Positions 26,469-35,670 of a stretch of DNA of 64,000 nt are shown piece after piece (position 1 is the first letter of the stretch; each line of letters opens with the position of its first letter). The translations under genes were made by a program, and so were the position numbers. The notes beneath the pieces are model-generated. The model was not told where the DNA came from, did not search any database, and worked only from the letters and a program-made list of their open reading frames with translations. This DNA is from Pseudomonas pisciculturae (lineage in GTDB: Bacteria > Pseudomonadota > Gammaproteobacteria > Pseudomonadales > Pseudomonadaceae): assembly GCF_015461805.1 (NCBI RefSeq), contig NZ_JACVZE010000002.1:496001-560000 (forward strand). Direction: 5' to 3'.

Positions 26469-27809
26469 ATGGACCCTTCCCCTGGTATCACCCTCGCGAC
26501 ACTCTTCGCCGACTTCGGCATGATTCTTTTTGCACTGATCCTGGTACTGCTCAACGGTTTCTTCGTTGCGGCGGAGTTCGCCATGGTCAAACTGCGCTCC
26601 ACCCGGGTCGAGGCCATCGCCGACACCAACGGCTGGCGCGGGCAGATCCTGCGCACCGTACACAGCCAGCTCGACGCCTACCTGTCGGCCTGCCAACTGG
26701 GTATCACCCTTGCCTCCCTAGGCCTGGGCTGGGTCGGTGAGCCGGCCTTTGCGCATATCCTGGAGCCGTTGCTGGGCGCCGTGGGCGTCGAGTCGCCTGA
26801 GGTGATCAAGGGCGTGTCGTTCTTCGCCGCGTTCTTCGTGATTTCCTACCTGCACATCGTGGTCGGTGAACTGGCGCCCAAGTCCTGGGCCATTCGCAAA
26901 CCCGAGCTGCTGTCGCTGTGGACCGCCGTGCCGCTGTACCTGTTCTACTGGGCCATGTACCCGGCGATCTACTTGCTCAACGCCAGCGCCAACGCGATCC
27001 TGCGTATCGCCGGCCAAGGCGAGCCTGGCCCCCATCACGAACACCATTACAGCCGCGAAGAACTCAAGCTGATCCTGCACTCCAGCCGTGGCCAGGACCC
27101 AAGCGACCAAGGCATGCGCGTGCTGGCCTCGGCCGTGGAAATGGGCGAGCTGGAAGTGGTGGACTGGGCCAACTCCCGGGAAGACCTGGTGACCCTGGAC
27201 TTCAACGCCCCGCTCAAGGAAATCCTCGCGCTGTTTCGCCGCCATAAATTCAGCCGTTACCCGGTGTATGACGCGGTGCGCAAGGAGTTCGTGGGCCTGT
27301 TGCACATCAAGGACCTGCTGCTGGAGCTGGCGGCGCTGGACCACATCCCCGAGTCGTTCAACCTGGCCGAGCTGACTCGCCCGCTGGAGCGCGTGTCGCG
27401 GCATATGCCGCTGTCGCAGCTGCTGGAACAGTTCCGCAAAGGGGGCGCGCACTTTGCCTTGGTGGAAGAAGCCGACGGCAAGATCATCGGCTACCTGACC
27501 ATGGAAGACGTGTTGGAAGTGCTGGTGGGCGATATCCAGGACGAACACCGCAAGGCCGAGCGCGGTATCCTGGCCTACCAGCCGGGCAAGCTGCTGGTAC
27601 GCGGCGACACCCCGCTGTTCAAGGTAGAACGCCTGCTGGGTGTCGACCTGGACCACATCGAAGCCGAAACCCTGGCCGGCCTGATCTACGACACCCTCAA
27701 GCGGGTGCCGGAAGAAGAAGAAGTGCTGGAAGTGGAAGGCCTGCGCATCATCATCAAGAAGATGAAAGGGCCGAAGATTGTGTTGGCCAAGGTCCTGCTG
27801 CTGGACTGA
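26469..27809 (+). CDS. CNNM/CorC-family membrane protein (DUF21 + CBS)
   Basis: This 446-residue protein has an N-terminal DUF21 transmembrane domain (about residues 15-195, starting MILFALILVLLNGFFVAAEF), then a pair of CBS domains (about 215-340). It ends in a CorC/HlyC small domain (about 360-445, with IEAETLAGLIYD). Such proteins are linked to Mg/Co efflux or resistance, although the substrate of this subgroup is uncertain. The ATG at 26469 begins the natural membrane domain. Earlier in-frame codons are not family-like. It lies after phoR, as PA5362 does in PAO1. Confidence 0.88.
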   Translation: MDPSPGITLATLFADFGMILFALILVLLNGFFVAAEFAMVKLRSTRVEAIADTNGWRGQILRTVHSQLDAYLSACQLGITLASLGLGWVGEPAFAHILEPLLGAVGVESPEVIKGVSFFAAFFVISYLHIVVGELAPKSWAIRKPELLSLWTAVPLYLFYWAMYPAIYLLNASANAILRIAGQGEPGPHHEHHYSREELKLILHSSRGQDPSDQGMRVLASAVEMGELEVVDWANSREDLVTLDFNAPLKEILALFRRHKFSRYPVYDAVRKEFVGLLHIKDLLLELAALDHIPESFNLAELTRPLERVSRHMPLSQLLEQFRKGGAHFALVEEADGKIIGYLTMEDVLEVLVGDIQDEHRKAERGILAYQPGKLLVRGDTPLFKVERLLGVDLDHIEAETLAGLIYDTLKRVPEEEEVLEVEGLRIIIKKMKGPKIVLAKVLLLD

Positions 27810-27812
27810 CCC

Positions 27813-28463
27813 TCAATTGCCCAACGCAAAGTTGGGCAATGCACCCAGCGGCTGGTTGAACTCATACGGGATCGACACCAGCCCCGCCTCGGTGGCGCGC
27901 TGTACCACAAAGTGCAAATGCGGCCCGCTGCTGTTACCGGTATTGCCCGACAGCGCCAGCGGGCTGCCCACTGCCACACGCTGCCCTGTTCTGACACTGA
28001 CTGAGCCTTGCTTGAGGTGCAGGTACACGCCCTCGGTGCCGTCATCGTGGCGCACCCGTACGAAATTCCCTGACGCATCGCTGCCACGGCCAATCTGCTC
28101 GTTTTCGGTTCTCACCACCATACCGCTGCGTGCCGCAATGATCGGCGTGCCTTCGGGCATGGCGATGTCCATGGCGTAGCGGCTTTTGGCGTCGGTGTGG
28201 CTGAAGTTGCCGTTGGGGCCTTGGGTCAGGCGAAACGGGCCACCGCGCCAGGGCAACGGGTAGCGGTAGGCTTGTTGAGAATAAGTGGGCCTTGGCCTTT
28301 CGAGCACCGGTCGCTGCTGAATCACGAACGCCTGGGCGCCTGGCGTTTGCCGGTCGCTGTAAAACACGTTGCCGCTGGCATCAACGGATTTGTAGACGGT
28401 CATGGCCAAGGCCGAAGGAGCGACCGTGACCAATCCGCAACACAGCAATAAACGCATGAGCAT
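27813..28463 (-). CDS. M23-family peptidase with DUF4124-like N terminus
   Basis: This 216-residue exported protein has a signal peptide (about residues 1-20, ending ALA). A short DUF4124-like unit follows (VYKSVDASGNVFYSDRQ, about 23-40). The rest is an M23 zinc endopeptidase domain with HTDAKSRYAMDIAMPEG (the H...D zinc ligands) and SGPHLHF (third ligand region). M23 enzymes cut peptidoglycan cross-links or act as its regulators. Both zinc motifs look complete, so activity is plausible. It converges with the CorC-like gene, with 3 bp between the stop codons. Confidence 0.88.
   Translation of the reverse strand: MLMRLLLCCGLVTVAPSALAMTVYKSVDASGNVFYSDRQTPGAQAFVIQQRPVLERPRPTYSQQAYRYPLPWRGGPFRLTQGPNGNFSHTDAKSRYAMDIAMPEGTPIIAARSGMVVRTENEQIGRGSDASGNFVRVRHDDGTEGVYLHLKQGSVSVRTGQRVAVGSPLALSGNTGNSSGPHLHFVVQRATEAGLVSIPYEFNQPLGALPNFALGN
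27816..27840. terminator. Hairpin shared by convergent gene ends
   Basis: ATTGCCCAAC and GTTGGGCAAT form a perfect 10-bp stem with a GCAAA loop. The stem overlaps the last codons of the M23 gene and follows the CorC-like stop directly. It has no clear T-tract on either side, so termination is inferred from position. Confidence 0.45.
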
Positions 28464-28542
28464 GGCGTGAACCTGCCGGGATGACTGAACGGCAGGCTAA
28501 CAAGGGATCATGACAACTTTGTATGCAGCAATGAGTTTCAAA

Positions 28543-28631
28543 TGTGGGAGGGGGCTTGCCCCCGATGAGGGAGTGTCAGTTGATACATCTGTAACTGGCC
28601 TACCGCAATCGGGGGCAAGCCCCCTCCCACA
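28543..28631. repeat. REPIN (upstream of M23 gene)
   Basis: TGTGGGAGGGGGCTTGCCCC and GGGGCAAGCCCCCTCCCACA face each other over 89 bp. Both ends are of the 'GGGGGCTTGCCCCC' type. It lies between the M23 gene start and the stop of the response-regulator gene, which is on the same strand. Confidence 0.9.
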
Positions 28632-28652
28632 TGGGTCTGTGGTGAACTAAGG

Positions 28653-29564
28653 TTACGCACCCGGCACAAAATGCTTCTGCGCCGTGCCCCGTGCAATCAG
28701 TCGGGAGATGTAGTCGAGTTTCTGCGCATCCTGGTCGATAAACCGGAAGGTCAGTTGCAGCCAGTCGCTGTCGGGCTTTGGTTCGTGGGCGACGATGGCA
28801 TGCAGGTAGCCGTTGAGGCGTGCCACTTCGGCGTTGTCGCCTTGCTCCAGGTCGAGCACGGCGCTTTCCAGTACCTGAGGCAGGACTTCACCGCGACGCA
28901 CCACCAGTAGCGCCTCCTTGATGCTCAAGCCTTTGATCACGCATTGCTGGGTGCCGCTGGACAACCGCAATTGGCCCTGGCCACGACCGGCCGCCGGCGC
29001 TGCTGCCGCAGGTGCCTGTACCGGCGGGCTGTTGAGCAGGCCTTTGCTCGGCGCAGGCGCAGCTACCGCAACCGGCGCCGCGCGCGCGGCTTCAGGCTTG
29101 CCGCCGGTCAGGGCGCTCAGGGAGTCGTTGCCGAAAGCCGAATTCATCTTGGTCGGCGCACTGGCCACCAAGGCGTCGAGACGGCCGACCTTGTGCAAGG
29201 CCTGCTTGACCTTGTTCAGCAACTGCTCGTTGGTGAACGGCTTGCTGACGTAGCCGGAAACGCCGGCCTGAATCGCCTGCACCACGTTTTCCTTGTCGCC
29301 ACGGCTGGTCACCATCACAAACGGCATGGCCTTGAGGTGAGGTTGCTCACGGCACCAGGTCAACAGCTCAAGGCCGGACATCTCGGGCATTTCCCAGTCG
29401 CACAGCACCAGGTCGAAGGTCTCGCGCATCAGGATGGCCTGGGCCTTTTTGCCGTTTACCGCATCTTCCAGCTTGATCCCGGGGAAGTAGTTGCGCAGGC
29501 ACTTCTTCACCAGGTCGCGGATAAACGAGGCGTCATCCACCACCAATACACTGACTTTACTCAT
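28653..29564 (-). CDS. Response regulator with PilZ-like C-terminal domain
   Basis: This 303-residue protein has a CheY-like receiver domain (residues 1-125) with D10/D11, phosphorylation site D56 (LCDWEMP) and the late Lys in SKPF. An Ala/Pro-rich linker (about 140-195) follows. The C-terminal domain (about 195-300) contains CVIKGLSIKEALLVV, where GLSIKE may correspond to the PilZ DxSxxG turn. I do not see the arginine pair (RxxxR) that binds c-di-GMP, so binding is doubtful. PA5364 holds the same place beside phoU in PAO1. No kinase partner is adjacent. Confidence 0.75.
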   Translation of the reverse strand: MSKVSVLVVDDASFIRDLVKKCLRNYFPGIKLEDAVNGKKAQAILMRETFDLVLCDWEMPEMSGLELLTWCREQPHLKAMPFVMVTSRGDKENVVQAIQAGVSGYVSKPFTNEQLLNKVKQALHKVGRLDALVASAPTKMNSAFGNDSLSALTGGKPEAARAAPVAVAAPAPSKGLLNSPPVQAPAAAAPAAGRGQGQLRLSSGTQQCVIKGLSIKEALLVVRRGEVLPQVLESAVLDLEQGDNAEVARLNGYLHAIVAHEPKPDSDWLQLTFRFIDQDAQKLDYISRLIARGTAQKHFVPGA

Positions 29565-29691
29565 CGACCCTTCATCCTATAAAAACTTCGGCACGCAAGA
29601 CGCCTGACTGGTGGCATTTTGCCAAAACTCGGTAGTCACAGTCGGACTTTATTGCTTCCGCTGCGCAAAATATTCGGAGGCCACAAACGAA

Positions 29692-29716
29692 AACGCCCGA
29701 CCAAAGGCCGGGCGTT
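29692..29716 (-). terminator. Terminator after phoU
   Basis: AACGCCCGACC pairs with GGCCGGGCGTT (one G-U pair) around AAA. Read on the minus strand it is followed by a T-rich tail, and it lies 16 bp after the phoU stop. It closes the pst-phoU operon. Confidence 0.75.
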
Positions 29717-29732
29717 AATTTCTCGGGCAATC

Positions 29733-30494
29733 CTACTTATCGTCAGATTCGCCCGGAACATTAGGGATAAGATCGGCCGAACCTTCAACTTCAGCCTTCA
29801 TGCGCTTAAGCCCCATGTGCCGCACGTCGGTGCCGCGAACCAGGTAGATCACCAGTTCCGAGATGTTACGGGCGTGGTCGCCGATTCGCTCCAGGGAACG
29901 CAGCACCCAGATAATGCTCAAGACCCGCGAGATAGAGCGCGGGTCTTCCATCATGTAGGTGGCCAGTTCACGCAGGGCGGTCTTGTATTCGCGGTCGATG
30001 ATCTTGTCGTACTGAGCCACCGACAACGCCAGGTCGGCGTCGAAACGCGCAAAGGCGTCGAGGGCGTCACGCACCATGTTGCGCACCTGGTCGCCGATGT
30101 GGCGCACTTCCACGTAGCCACGCGGCGCTTCGCCCTCTTCGCACAGCTGGATGGCGCGGCGAGCGATCTTGGTGGCTTCGTCGCCGATGCGCTCCAGGTC
30201 GATCACCGACTTGGAGATGCTGATAATCAAACGCAGGTCAGAAGCCGCCGGCTGGCGACGGGCCAGAATGCGCAGGCATTCTTCATCGATGTTGCGTTCC
30301 ATCTGGTTGATCTGGTCATCGATCTCACGCACTTGCTGGGCCAAGCCCGAGTCGGCCTCGATCAGCGCGGTGACGGCGTCGTTGACTTGCTTCTCCACCA
30401 AGCCGCCCATCGCCAGGAGGTGGCTGCGCACTTCCTCAAGCTCGGCGTTGAACTGCGCGGAGATGTGATGGGTAAGGCCTTCTTTGCTAATCAT
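29733..30494 (-). CDS. phoU: PhoU, negative regulator of the Pho response
   Basis: This 253-residue all-helical protein has two PhoU repeats, each with the metal-binding helix pattern: DLERIGDEATKIARR (about residues 98-112) and SLERIGDHARNISE (about 200-213). PhoU links the Pst transporter to PhoR and keeps PhoB inactive when phosphate is plentiful. Cells lacking it overexpress Pst. It is the last gene of the operon, 70 bp after pstB, and a hairpin terminator follows it. Length is standard. Confidence 0.96.
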   Translation of the reverse strand: MISKEGLTHHISAQFNAELEEVRSHLLAMGGLVEKQVNDAVTALIEADSGLAQQVREIDDQINQMERNIDEECLRILARRQPAASDLRLIISISKSVIDLERIGDEATKIARRAIQLCEEGEAPRGYVEVRHIGDQVRNMVRDALDAFARFDADLALSVAQYDKIIDREYKTALRELATYMMEDPRSISRVLSIIWVLRSLERIGDHARNISELVIYLVRGTDVRHMGLKRMKAEVEGSADLIPNVPGESDDK

Positions 30495-30564
30495 GTTGGC
30501 GTCCTTGGAGCGTCCGGTAAGGTGCGGAGAACCGCAGCGTCAGTGCGATGAGAACTACAGCATC

Positions 30565-31398
30565 CTAGCCGTAGCGACCGGTGATGTAGTCTTCGGTCTG
30601 CTTCTTCGCCGGATTGGTGAACAGGGTATCGGTGTCGCCGAACTCTACCAACTTGCCCATGTACATGAACGCGGTGTAGTCAGAAACCCGCGCCGCCTGT
30701 TGCATGTTGTGGGTCACGATCACGATGGTGAACTTGGATTTGAGCTCGTAGATCAGCTCTTCGACCTTAAGCGTGGAGATCGGGTCGAGTGCCGAGCAGG
30801 GTTCGTCGAGCAGCAGCACTTCAGGCTCTACGGCAATGGTGCGGGCGATCACCAGACGTTGCTGCTGGCCGCCGGACAAACCGAGTGCCGACTCATGCAG
30901 ACGGTCCTTGACCTCATCCCACAATGCCGCGCCCTTGAGCGCCCACTCCACCGCTTCGTCGAGGATGCGTTTTTTGTTGATGCCCTGGATGCGCAAACCG
31001 TAAACCACGTTTTCGTAGATGGTCTTGGGGAACGGGTTGGGCTTCTGGAACACCATGCCCACCCGGCGACGCAGCTCGGCCACGTCTTCGCCCTTGCGGT
31101 AGATGTTGGTGCCGTAGAGGTTGATGGCGCCGTCGACGCGGCAGCCGTCCACCAAGTCATTCATGCGGTTGAAGGTACGCAGCAGCGTGGACTTGCCACA
31201 GCCCGACGGGCCGATAAAGGCGGTCACGCGCTGCTTGGGGATGTTCATGCTGACGTCGAACAGCGCCTGTTTTTCACCGTAGTACAGGCTCAGGCCTGGT
31301 ACTTCGATGGCCACGGTTTCCTGGGCCAGGCTCAGGCTCTGCTTGTCGCGACCCAGGGCAGACATGTTGATGCCGTGGGTGTGGGTGTCTTGCTGCAT
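30565..31398 (-). CDS. pstB: PstB, phosphate ABC transporter ATPase
   Basis: This 277-residue ATPase powers phosphate uptake through PstA/PstC. It has Walker [12 protein letters not shown], the Q-loop [10 protein letters not shown], the signature LSGGQQQRL and Walker [14 protein letters not shown]. The N terminus (about 25 residues, [15 protein letters not shown]) is longer than in Escherichia coli PstB, as is common in Pseudomonas. A REPIN separates it from pstA, and phoU follows. All ATP-binding motifs are intact. Confidence 0.96.
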   Translation of the reverse strand: MQQDTHTHGINMSALGRDKQSLSLAQETVAIEVPGLSLYYGEKQALFDVSMNIPKQRVTAFIGPSGCGKSTLLRTFNRMNDLVDGCRVDGAINLYGTNIYRKGEDVAELRRRVGMVFQKPNPFPKTIYENVVYGLRIQGINKKRILDEAVEWALKGAALWDEVKDRLHESALGLSGGQQQRLVIARTIAVEPEVLLLDEPCSALDPISTLKVEELIYELKSKFTIVIVTHNMQQAARVSDYTAFMYMGKLVEFGDTDTLFTNPAKKQTEDYITGRYG

Positions 31399-31479
31399 GG
31401 GATGCTCCCTGTGCTACCAATTCGTTTCGTTGAACCGCCTGTGGCGGTCTACTCAAATTCTGTGTCTGACGCGGTCCAG

Positions 31480-31566
31480 TGTGGGAGCTGGCTTGCCTGC
31501 GATAGCATCACCGCGGTGTACCTGCTCAACCGAGTCGCCTGTATCGCAGGCAAGCCAGCTCCCACA
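31480..31566. repeat. REPIN of a second type, inside the pst operon (pstA-pstB)
   Basis: TGTGGGAGCTGGCTTGCCTG and CAGGCAAGCCAGCTCCCACA face each other. Both arms carry the 'GCTGGCTTGCCTGC' core, which differs from the more common type in this window. It lies in the 187-bp gap between two genes of one operon. Confidence 0.9.
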
Positions 31567-31585
31567 TTGACCGTGTCCAGCCCGC

Positions 31586-33256
31586 TTAACTATCCAACGC
31601 TTTGTATTTTTCGCGCAGGTGGTTACGTATCCACACCGCCGACAAGTTGAGCGTGGCGATCACCAGCACCAGCAGCAAGGCAGTGGCGTACACCAGCGGC
31701 CGTGCGGCTTCGACGTTGGGGCTCTGGAAGCCGACGTCATAAATATGGAAGCCCAAGTGCATGATCTTCTGGTCAAGGTGCAGGTACGGGTAGTTGCCGT
31801 CCAGCGGCAGCGACGGCGCCAGTTTCACCACACCTACCAGCATCAGCGGCGCCACTTCACCGGCGGCGCGGGCCACGGCGAGGATCATGCCGGTCATCAT
31901 CGCCGGGCTGGCCATGGGCAGCACGATCTTCCACAGCGTTTCGGCCTTGGTCGCACCCAGTGCTAGGGAGCCCTCACGCACAGTGCGCGGGATGCGCGCC
32001 AAGCCTTCTTCGGTGGCCACGATCACCACCGGCACCGCCAGCAGCGCCAGGGTCAACGAGGCCCACAACAGGCCCGGCGTACCGAAGGTCGGCGCCGGCA
32101 GGGCTTCGGCGAAGAACAGGCGGTCTACCGAGCCACCCAGTACATACACAAAGAAGCCCAGGCCGAACACGCCGTAGACGATGGCCGGTACGCCCGCCAG
32201 GTTGTTCACCGCAATGCGGATGATGCGCGTCAGGGTGTTTTGCTTGGCGTATTCACGCAGGTACACCGCCGCCAGCACGCCGAACGGGGTCACGATCATG
32301 GCCATGATCAGGGTCATCATCACGGTGCCGAAGATGGCCGGGAAAATCCCGCCTTCGGTGTTGGCTTCCCGTGGGTCGTCGCTGAGGAATTCCCAAACCT
32401 TGCTGAAATAGAAACCGATCTTGGTAAACGTGCCCATGGCGTTCGGCTGGTAAGCGTGCACCACTTTGCCGATACCGATTTCGACTTCCTTGCCGTTGCC
32501 ATCGCGGGCGGTCAACGCGTCGCGGTTGAATTGGGCGTGCAGGTCGGCCAGGCGCGCTTCGATGTCCTGGTAACGGGCATTCAGCTCGGCACGGCCTGAG
32601 TCCATATCAGCCTGGGCGGCAGCATCGAGCTTGCCCTCCAACTCCAACTTGCGGCTGTGCAGGCGGATGCGTTCGAGACCTGCGTTGATCGCGCCGATGT
32701 CGGACTTCTCCAGCGTCTTGAGTTGGGCGGCCAGCTTGTTGACGCGCTCGACACGGGCTTGCAGCTCCGGCCAGGCGGCCGCGCCTTCGGCGATGACCTT
32801 GCCGTCCTGCTTGACGTTGACCAGGGTGCCGTAGAAGTTGCCCCACTCACGGCGCTCGATGGCCATCAGGTCTACGGGCGTGGTCTGGTCCTTCAGCCAC
32901 TCGCCGACGACCCACGTAAAGTCGTTGCCATTCAAATCGCGGTTGCCGACCTTGATCAGCTCGCGGGTCATGAACTCCGGGCCTTGGTCCGGCACCGGCA
33001 GGCCAGCGCTTTTGAGGCGCTCGCGCGGTACTTCTTCTTTCTGCACCACTTCGCCGATGACGATATGGTTTTCCTGTCCCGGCACGCTGTAGTTGGCCTG
33101 GATCAGGTCGGCCGGCCAAAAGTGGCCCAGGCCACGCACGGCAATCACAGCCAGCAAACCGATGGTCATGATGACCGCGATGGACACCGCGCCACCGCTG
33201 ATCCAGACGCCGGGAGCGCCGCTCTTGAACCATCCATTCAGGGAGTTCTGTTTCAC
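31586..33256 (-). CDS. pstA: PstA, phosphate ABC transporter permease (long form)
   Basis: At 556 residues this is much longer than the roughly 300-residue E. coli PstA. A first membrane helix (about residues 20-42) is followed by a large predicted periplasmic and helical part (about 45-290, with a coiled-coil-like stretch around 170-250). The usual permease with about five helices then follows (about 295-545), including the ABC-contact EEGLARIPRTVREGSLALGA. The long form is normal for Pseudomonas. What the extra domain does is not known to me. It lies 15 bp after pstC. Confidence 0.93.
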   Translation of the reverse strand: MKQNSLNGWFKSGAPGVWISGGAVSIAVIMTIGLLAVIAVRGLGHFWPADLIQANYSVPGQENHIVIGEVVQKEEVPRERLKSAGLPVPDQGPEFMTRELIKVGNRDLNGNDFTWVVGEWLKDQTTPVDLMAIERREWGNFYGTLVNVKQDGKVIAEGAAAWPELQARVERVNKLAAQLKTLEKSDIGAINAGLERIRLHSRKLELEGKLDAAAQADMDSGRAELNARYQDIEARLADLHAQFNRDALTARDGNGKEVEIGIGKVVHAYQPNAMGTFTKIGFYFSKVWEFLSDDPREANTEGGIFPAIFGTVMMTLIMAMIVTPFGVLAAVYLREYAKQNTLTRIIRIAVNNLAGVPAIVYGVFGLGFFVYVLGGSVDRLFFAEALPAPTFGTPGLLWASLTLALLAVPVVIVATEEGLARIPRTVREGSLALGATKAETLWKIVLPMASPAMMTGMILAVARAAGEVAPLMLVGVVKLAPSLPLDGNYPYLHLDQKIMHLGFHIYDVGFQSPNVEAARPLVYATALLLVLVIATLNLSAVWIRNHLREKYKALDS

Positions 33257-33271
33257 AGACTTCTACCTTTC

Positions 33272-35557
33272 TTAAAGCGACGAGTATTTCTTGCGCAGAC
33301 GCTGACGGATCAGCTCGGCGAGGGTGTTCATGATGAAGGTGAACAGCAGCAGCACCAGCGCCGAGAGGAACAGCACGCGGTAGTGACTGCCGCCTACTTC
33401 CGACTCGGGCATTTCTACCGCGACGTTGGCCGCAAGCGTTCGCAGGCCTTCAAACAGGTTCATCTCCATCACCGGCGTGTTACCGGTGGCCATCAGCACG
33501 ATCATGGTCTCGCCGACGGCGCGGCCCATGCCGATCATCAGCGCCGAGAAGATGCCCGGGCTGGCGGTGAGGATGACCACGCGAGTCATGGTCTGCCACG
33601 GCGTGGCACCCAGGGCCAGCGAGCCCAGCGTCAAGCCACGGGGCACGCTGAACACGGCGTCTTCGGCGATGGAGTAGATGTTCGGGATCACCGCAAAACC
33701 CATGGCCAAGCCAACCACCAGGGCGTTGCGCTGGTCGTAGGTAATGCCCAGGTCATGGGAGATCCACATGCGCATGTCGCCGCCGAAGAACCAGGTTTCC
33801 AGGTAAGGGCTCATGTAGAGCGAGAGCCAACCCACGAACAGGATCACCGGGATCAAGATCGCGCTTTCCCAGCCATCAGGAACCCGCAGGCGGATCGACT
33901 CAGGCAACCGGCTGAAGATGAAACCGGCCACCAGGATGCCAATCGGCAGCAGCATCAACAGACTGAAAATGCCCGGCAGATGCCCTTCCACATACGGCGC
34001 CAGGAACAGGCCGGCGAAGAAGCCGAGGATCACCGTCGGCATCGCTTCCATCAACTCAATCACCGGTTTGACCTTGCGGCGCAGGCTCGGGGCCATGAAG
34101 TAGGCGGTGTAGATTGCAGCAGCAACGGCCAGTGGCGCGGCCAGCAGCATGGCGTAGAACGCGGCCTTCAAGGTGCCGAAGGTCAGCGGAGCCAGGCTCA
34201 TCTTGGGTTCGAAGTCAGTGTTGGCGGCGGTGGATTGCCAGACGTACTTAGGCTCGTCGTAGTTCTCGTACCAGACTTTGCTCCACAACGCGCTCCAGGA
34301 GACTTCCGGGTGCGGGTTGTCCAGCAGCAGCGGTTGCAGCTTGCCGCCGGCTTCGACGATCACATGGTTGGCCCGTGGCGATAGACCGAACACGCCCTGG
34401 CCGTCAACCACGGGGTCTACCAGCAACGTGCGGTGGGCAGTGCTGTGGAACACACCGAATTTGCCGGTAGCGTCGAGGGCGGTGAAACCCTTGCGACGCT
34501 GTTCAGCAGTGATCTCAACGATGGGCGCAGTGCCCATCTGGAAGGTACGGATCTGCTTGAGGTGCTGCTCGCCATCCGGGTCGCGGGCCATGAACCACTG
34601 GGCCAGGCCGCCCTTGGAGTTACCGATGATCAGCGAAATACCGCCCACCAACTGGGTGCTTGCGGTGATTTCGGCGTTGCCATCTTCAAGCAGTTTGTAG
34701 CGACCGTTGAGGCTGTTGTCGCGCAGGTTGAACACATCGGCCAGGGCTCGGCCGTTGATCACGTACAGCCACTGCTGGCGCGGGTCGATGAAGATCGCCT
34801 TCACCGGCTCGGTCATTTGCGGCAGCTCGATACGCTTCTGCTCGCTGGTGACTTCGCCGGTCATCATGTTTTCTTCGCGGCTCAGGGACAGCACGTTCAA
34901 GTGCGAACCGGCGGAACCGGCGACCACCAGCGTCGAGTCGGTGGCATTCAGGGAAACGTGTTCCAACGGGCGGCCAGCTTCGTCGAGCACGATCGGCGTT
35001 TCACCGTAGGGGTATTCAATCGCAGGCGAAATGGTCTTCTTGCCATCCGGGTACGACACCTTATAGGTGTGGCGGAACACCAGGGACTGGCCATTGGACA
35101 AACCGAGGATCACCAGCGGAGTGCCCGGCTGGTCTTGACCGATAGACACCACGTTGGCGCCAGCCGGCAGCGGCAGGTCGACACGCTTGAGTTCGGCGCC
35201 GCTATCAACGGCAAAGAACAGCGCCTGGCCCTTGTCGGAAACCCGCATGGCAACCTGGTTCTGTTCTTCGAGGGAGATCATCAGCGGCTTGCCCGCGTCC
35301 TGGATCCAGGCCGGGGTCAGCGCGTCTGCCTTGGTCAGCGAAGCACCCTGGAACAGGGGCGCGACTACATAGGCGAGGAAAAAGAAGATCAGGGTGATAG
35401 CGCCGAGGACGGCCAGGCCACCAACGAGCACGTACCAACGTGTCAGGCGGTCTTTCAGCGCGCGAATGCGGCGCTTGCGTTGCAGCTCAGGCGTATTGAA
35501 ATCAATGCGCTTGGGGGGAGAAGTCGTCGTCATGGTGGAATTGGCCAGATCATTCAT
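33272..35557 (-). CDS. pstC: PstC, phosphate ABC transporter permease (long form)
   Basis: This 761-residue permease is over twice the E. coli length. After an N-terminal helix (about residues 45-70) a large beta-rich periplasmic region (about 80-440) resembles a propeller-like insertion, with repeated short strands such as PLVILGLSNGQSLVFRH. The membrane permease occupies about 455-760, with the ABC-contact GLTLGSLALGATPWQT. I use the ATG at 35557. A GTG two codons earlier is possible. It is separated from pstS by a REPIN. Confidence 0.92.
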   Translation of the reverse strand: MNDLANSTMTTTSPPKRIDFNTPELQRKRRIRALKDRLTRWYVLVGGLAVLGAITLIFFFLAYVVAPLFQGASLTKADALTPAWIQDAGKPLMISLEEQNQVAMRVSDKGQALFFAVDSGAELKRVDLPLPAGANVVSIGQDQPGTPLVILGLSNGQSLVFRHTYKVSYPDGKKTISPAIEYPYGETPIVLDEAGRPLEHVSLNATDSTLVVAGSAGSHLNVLSLSREENMMTGEVTSEQKRIELPQMTEPVKAIFIDPRQQWLYVINGRALADVFNLRDNSLNGRYKLLEDGNAEITASTQLVGGISLIIGNSKGGLAQWFMARDPDGEQHLKQIRTFQMGTAPIVEITAEQRRKGFTALDATGKFGVFHSTAHRTLLVDPVVDGQGVFGLSPRANHVIVEAGGKLQPLLLDNPHPEVSWSALWSKVWYENYDEPKYVWQSTAANTDFEPKMSLAPLTFGTLKAAFYAMLLAAPLAVAAAIYTAYFMAPSLRRKVKPVIELMEAMPTVILGFFAGLFLAPYVEGHLPGIFSLLMLLPIGILVAGFIFSRLPESIRLRVPDGWESAILIPVILFVGWLSLYMSPYLETWFFGGDMRMWISHDLGITYDQRNALVVGLAMGFAVIPNIYSIAEDAVFSVPRGLTLGSLALGATPWQTMTRVVILTASPGIFSALMIGMGRAVGETMIVLMATGNTPVMEMNLFEGLRTLAANVAVEMPESEVGGSHYRVLFLSALVLLLFTFIMNTLAELIRQRLRKKYSSL

Positions 35558-35670
35558 GCGCACACCCTAGCGATCCTGTATGACAGAAAGATGACAAAGC
35601 AGTGACGCAACAAAGCCGCCGCGTAGCAGAGCTGGCAGCGGATCGAAAATTGAGGGTGTCACCGGTCAAG

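Noticed and set aside
31586..35557. Overlong pstA and pstC as gene fusions or frameshift products
   Set aside because: Both frames are continuous and the long forms are usual in Pseudomonas as I know the family.
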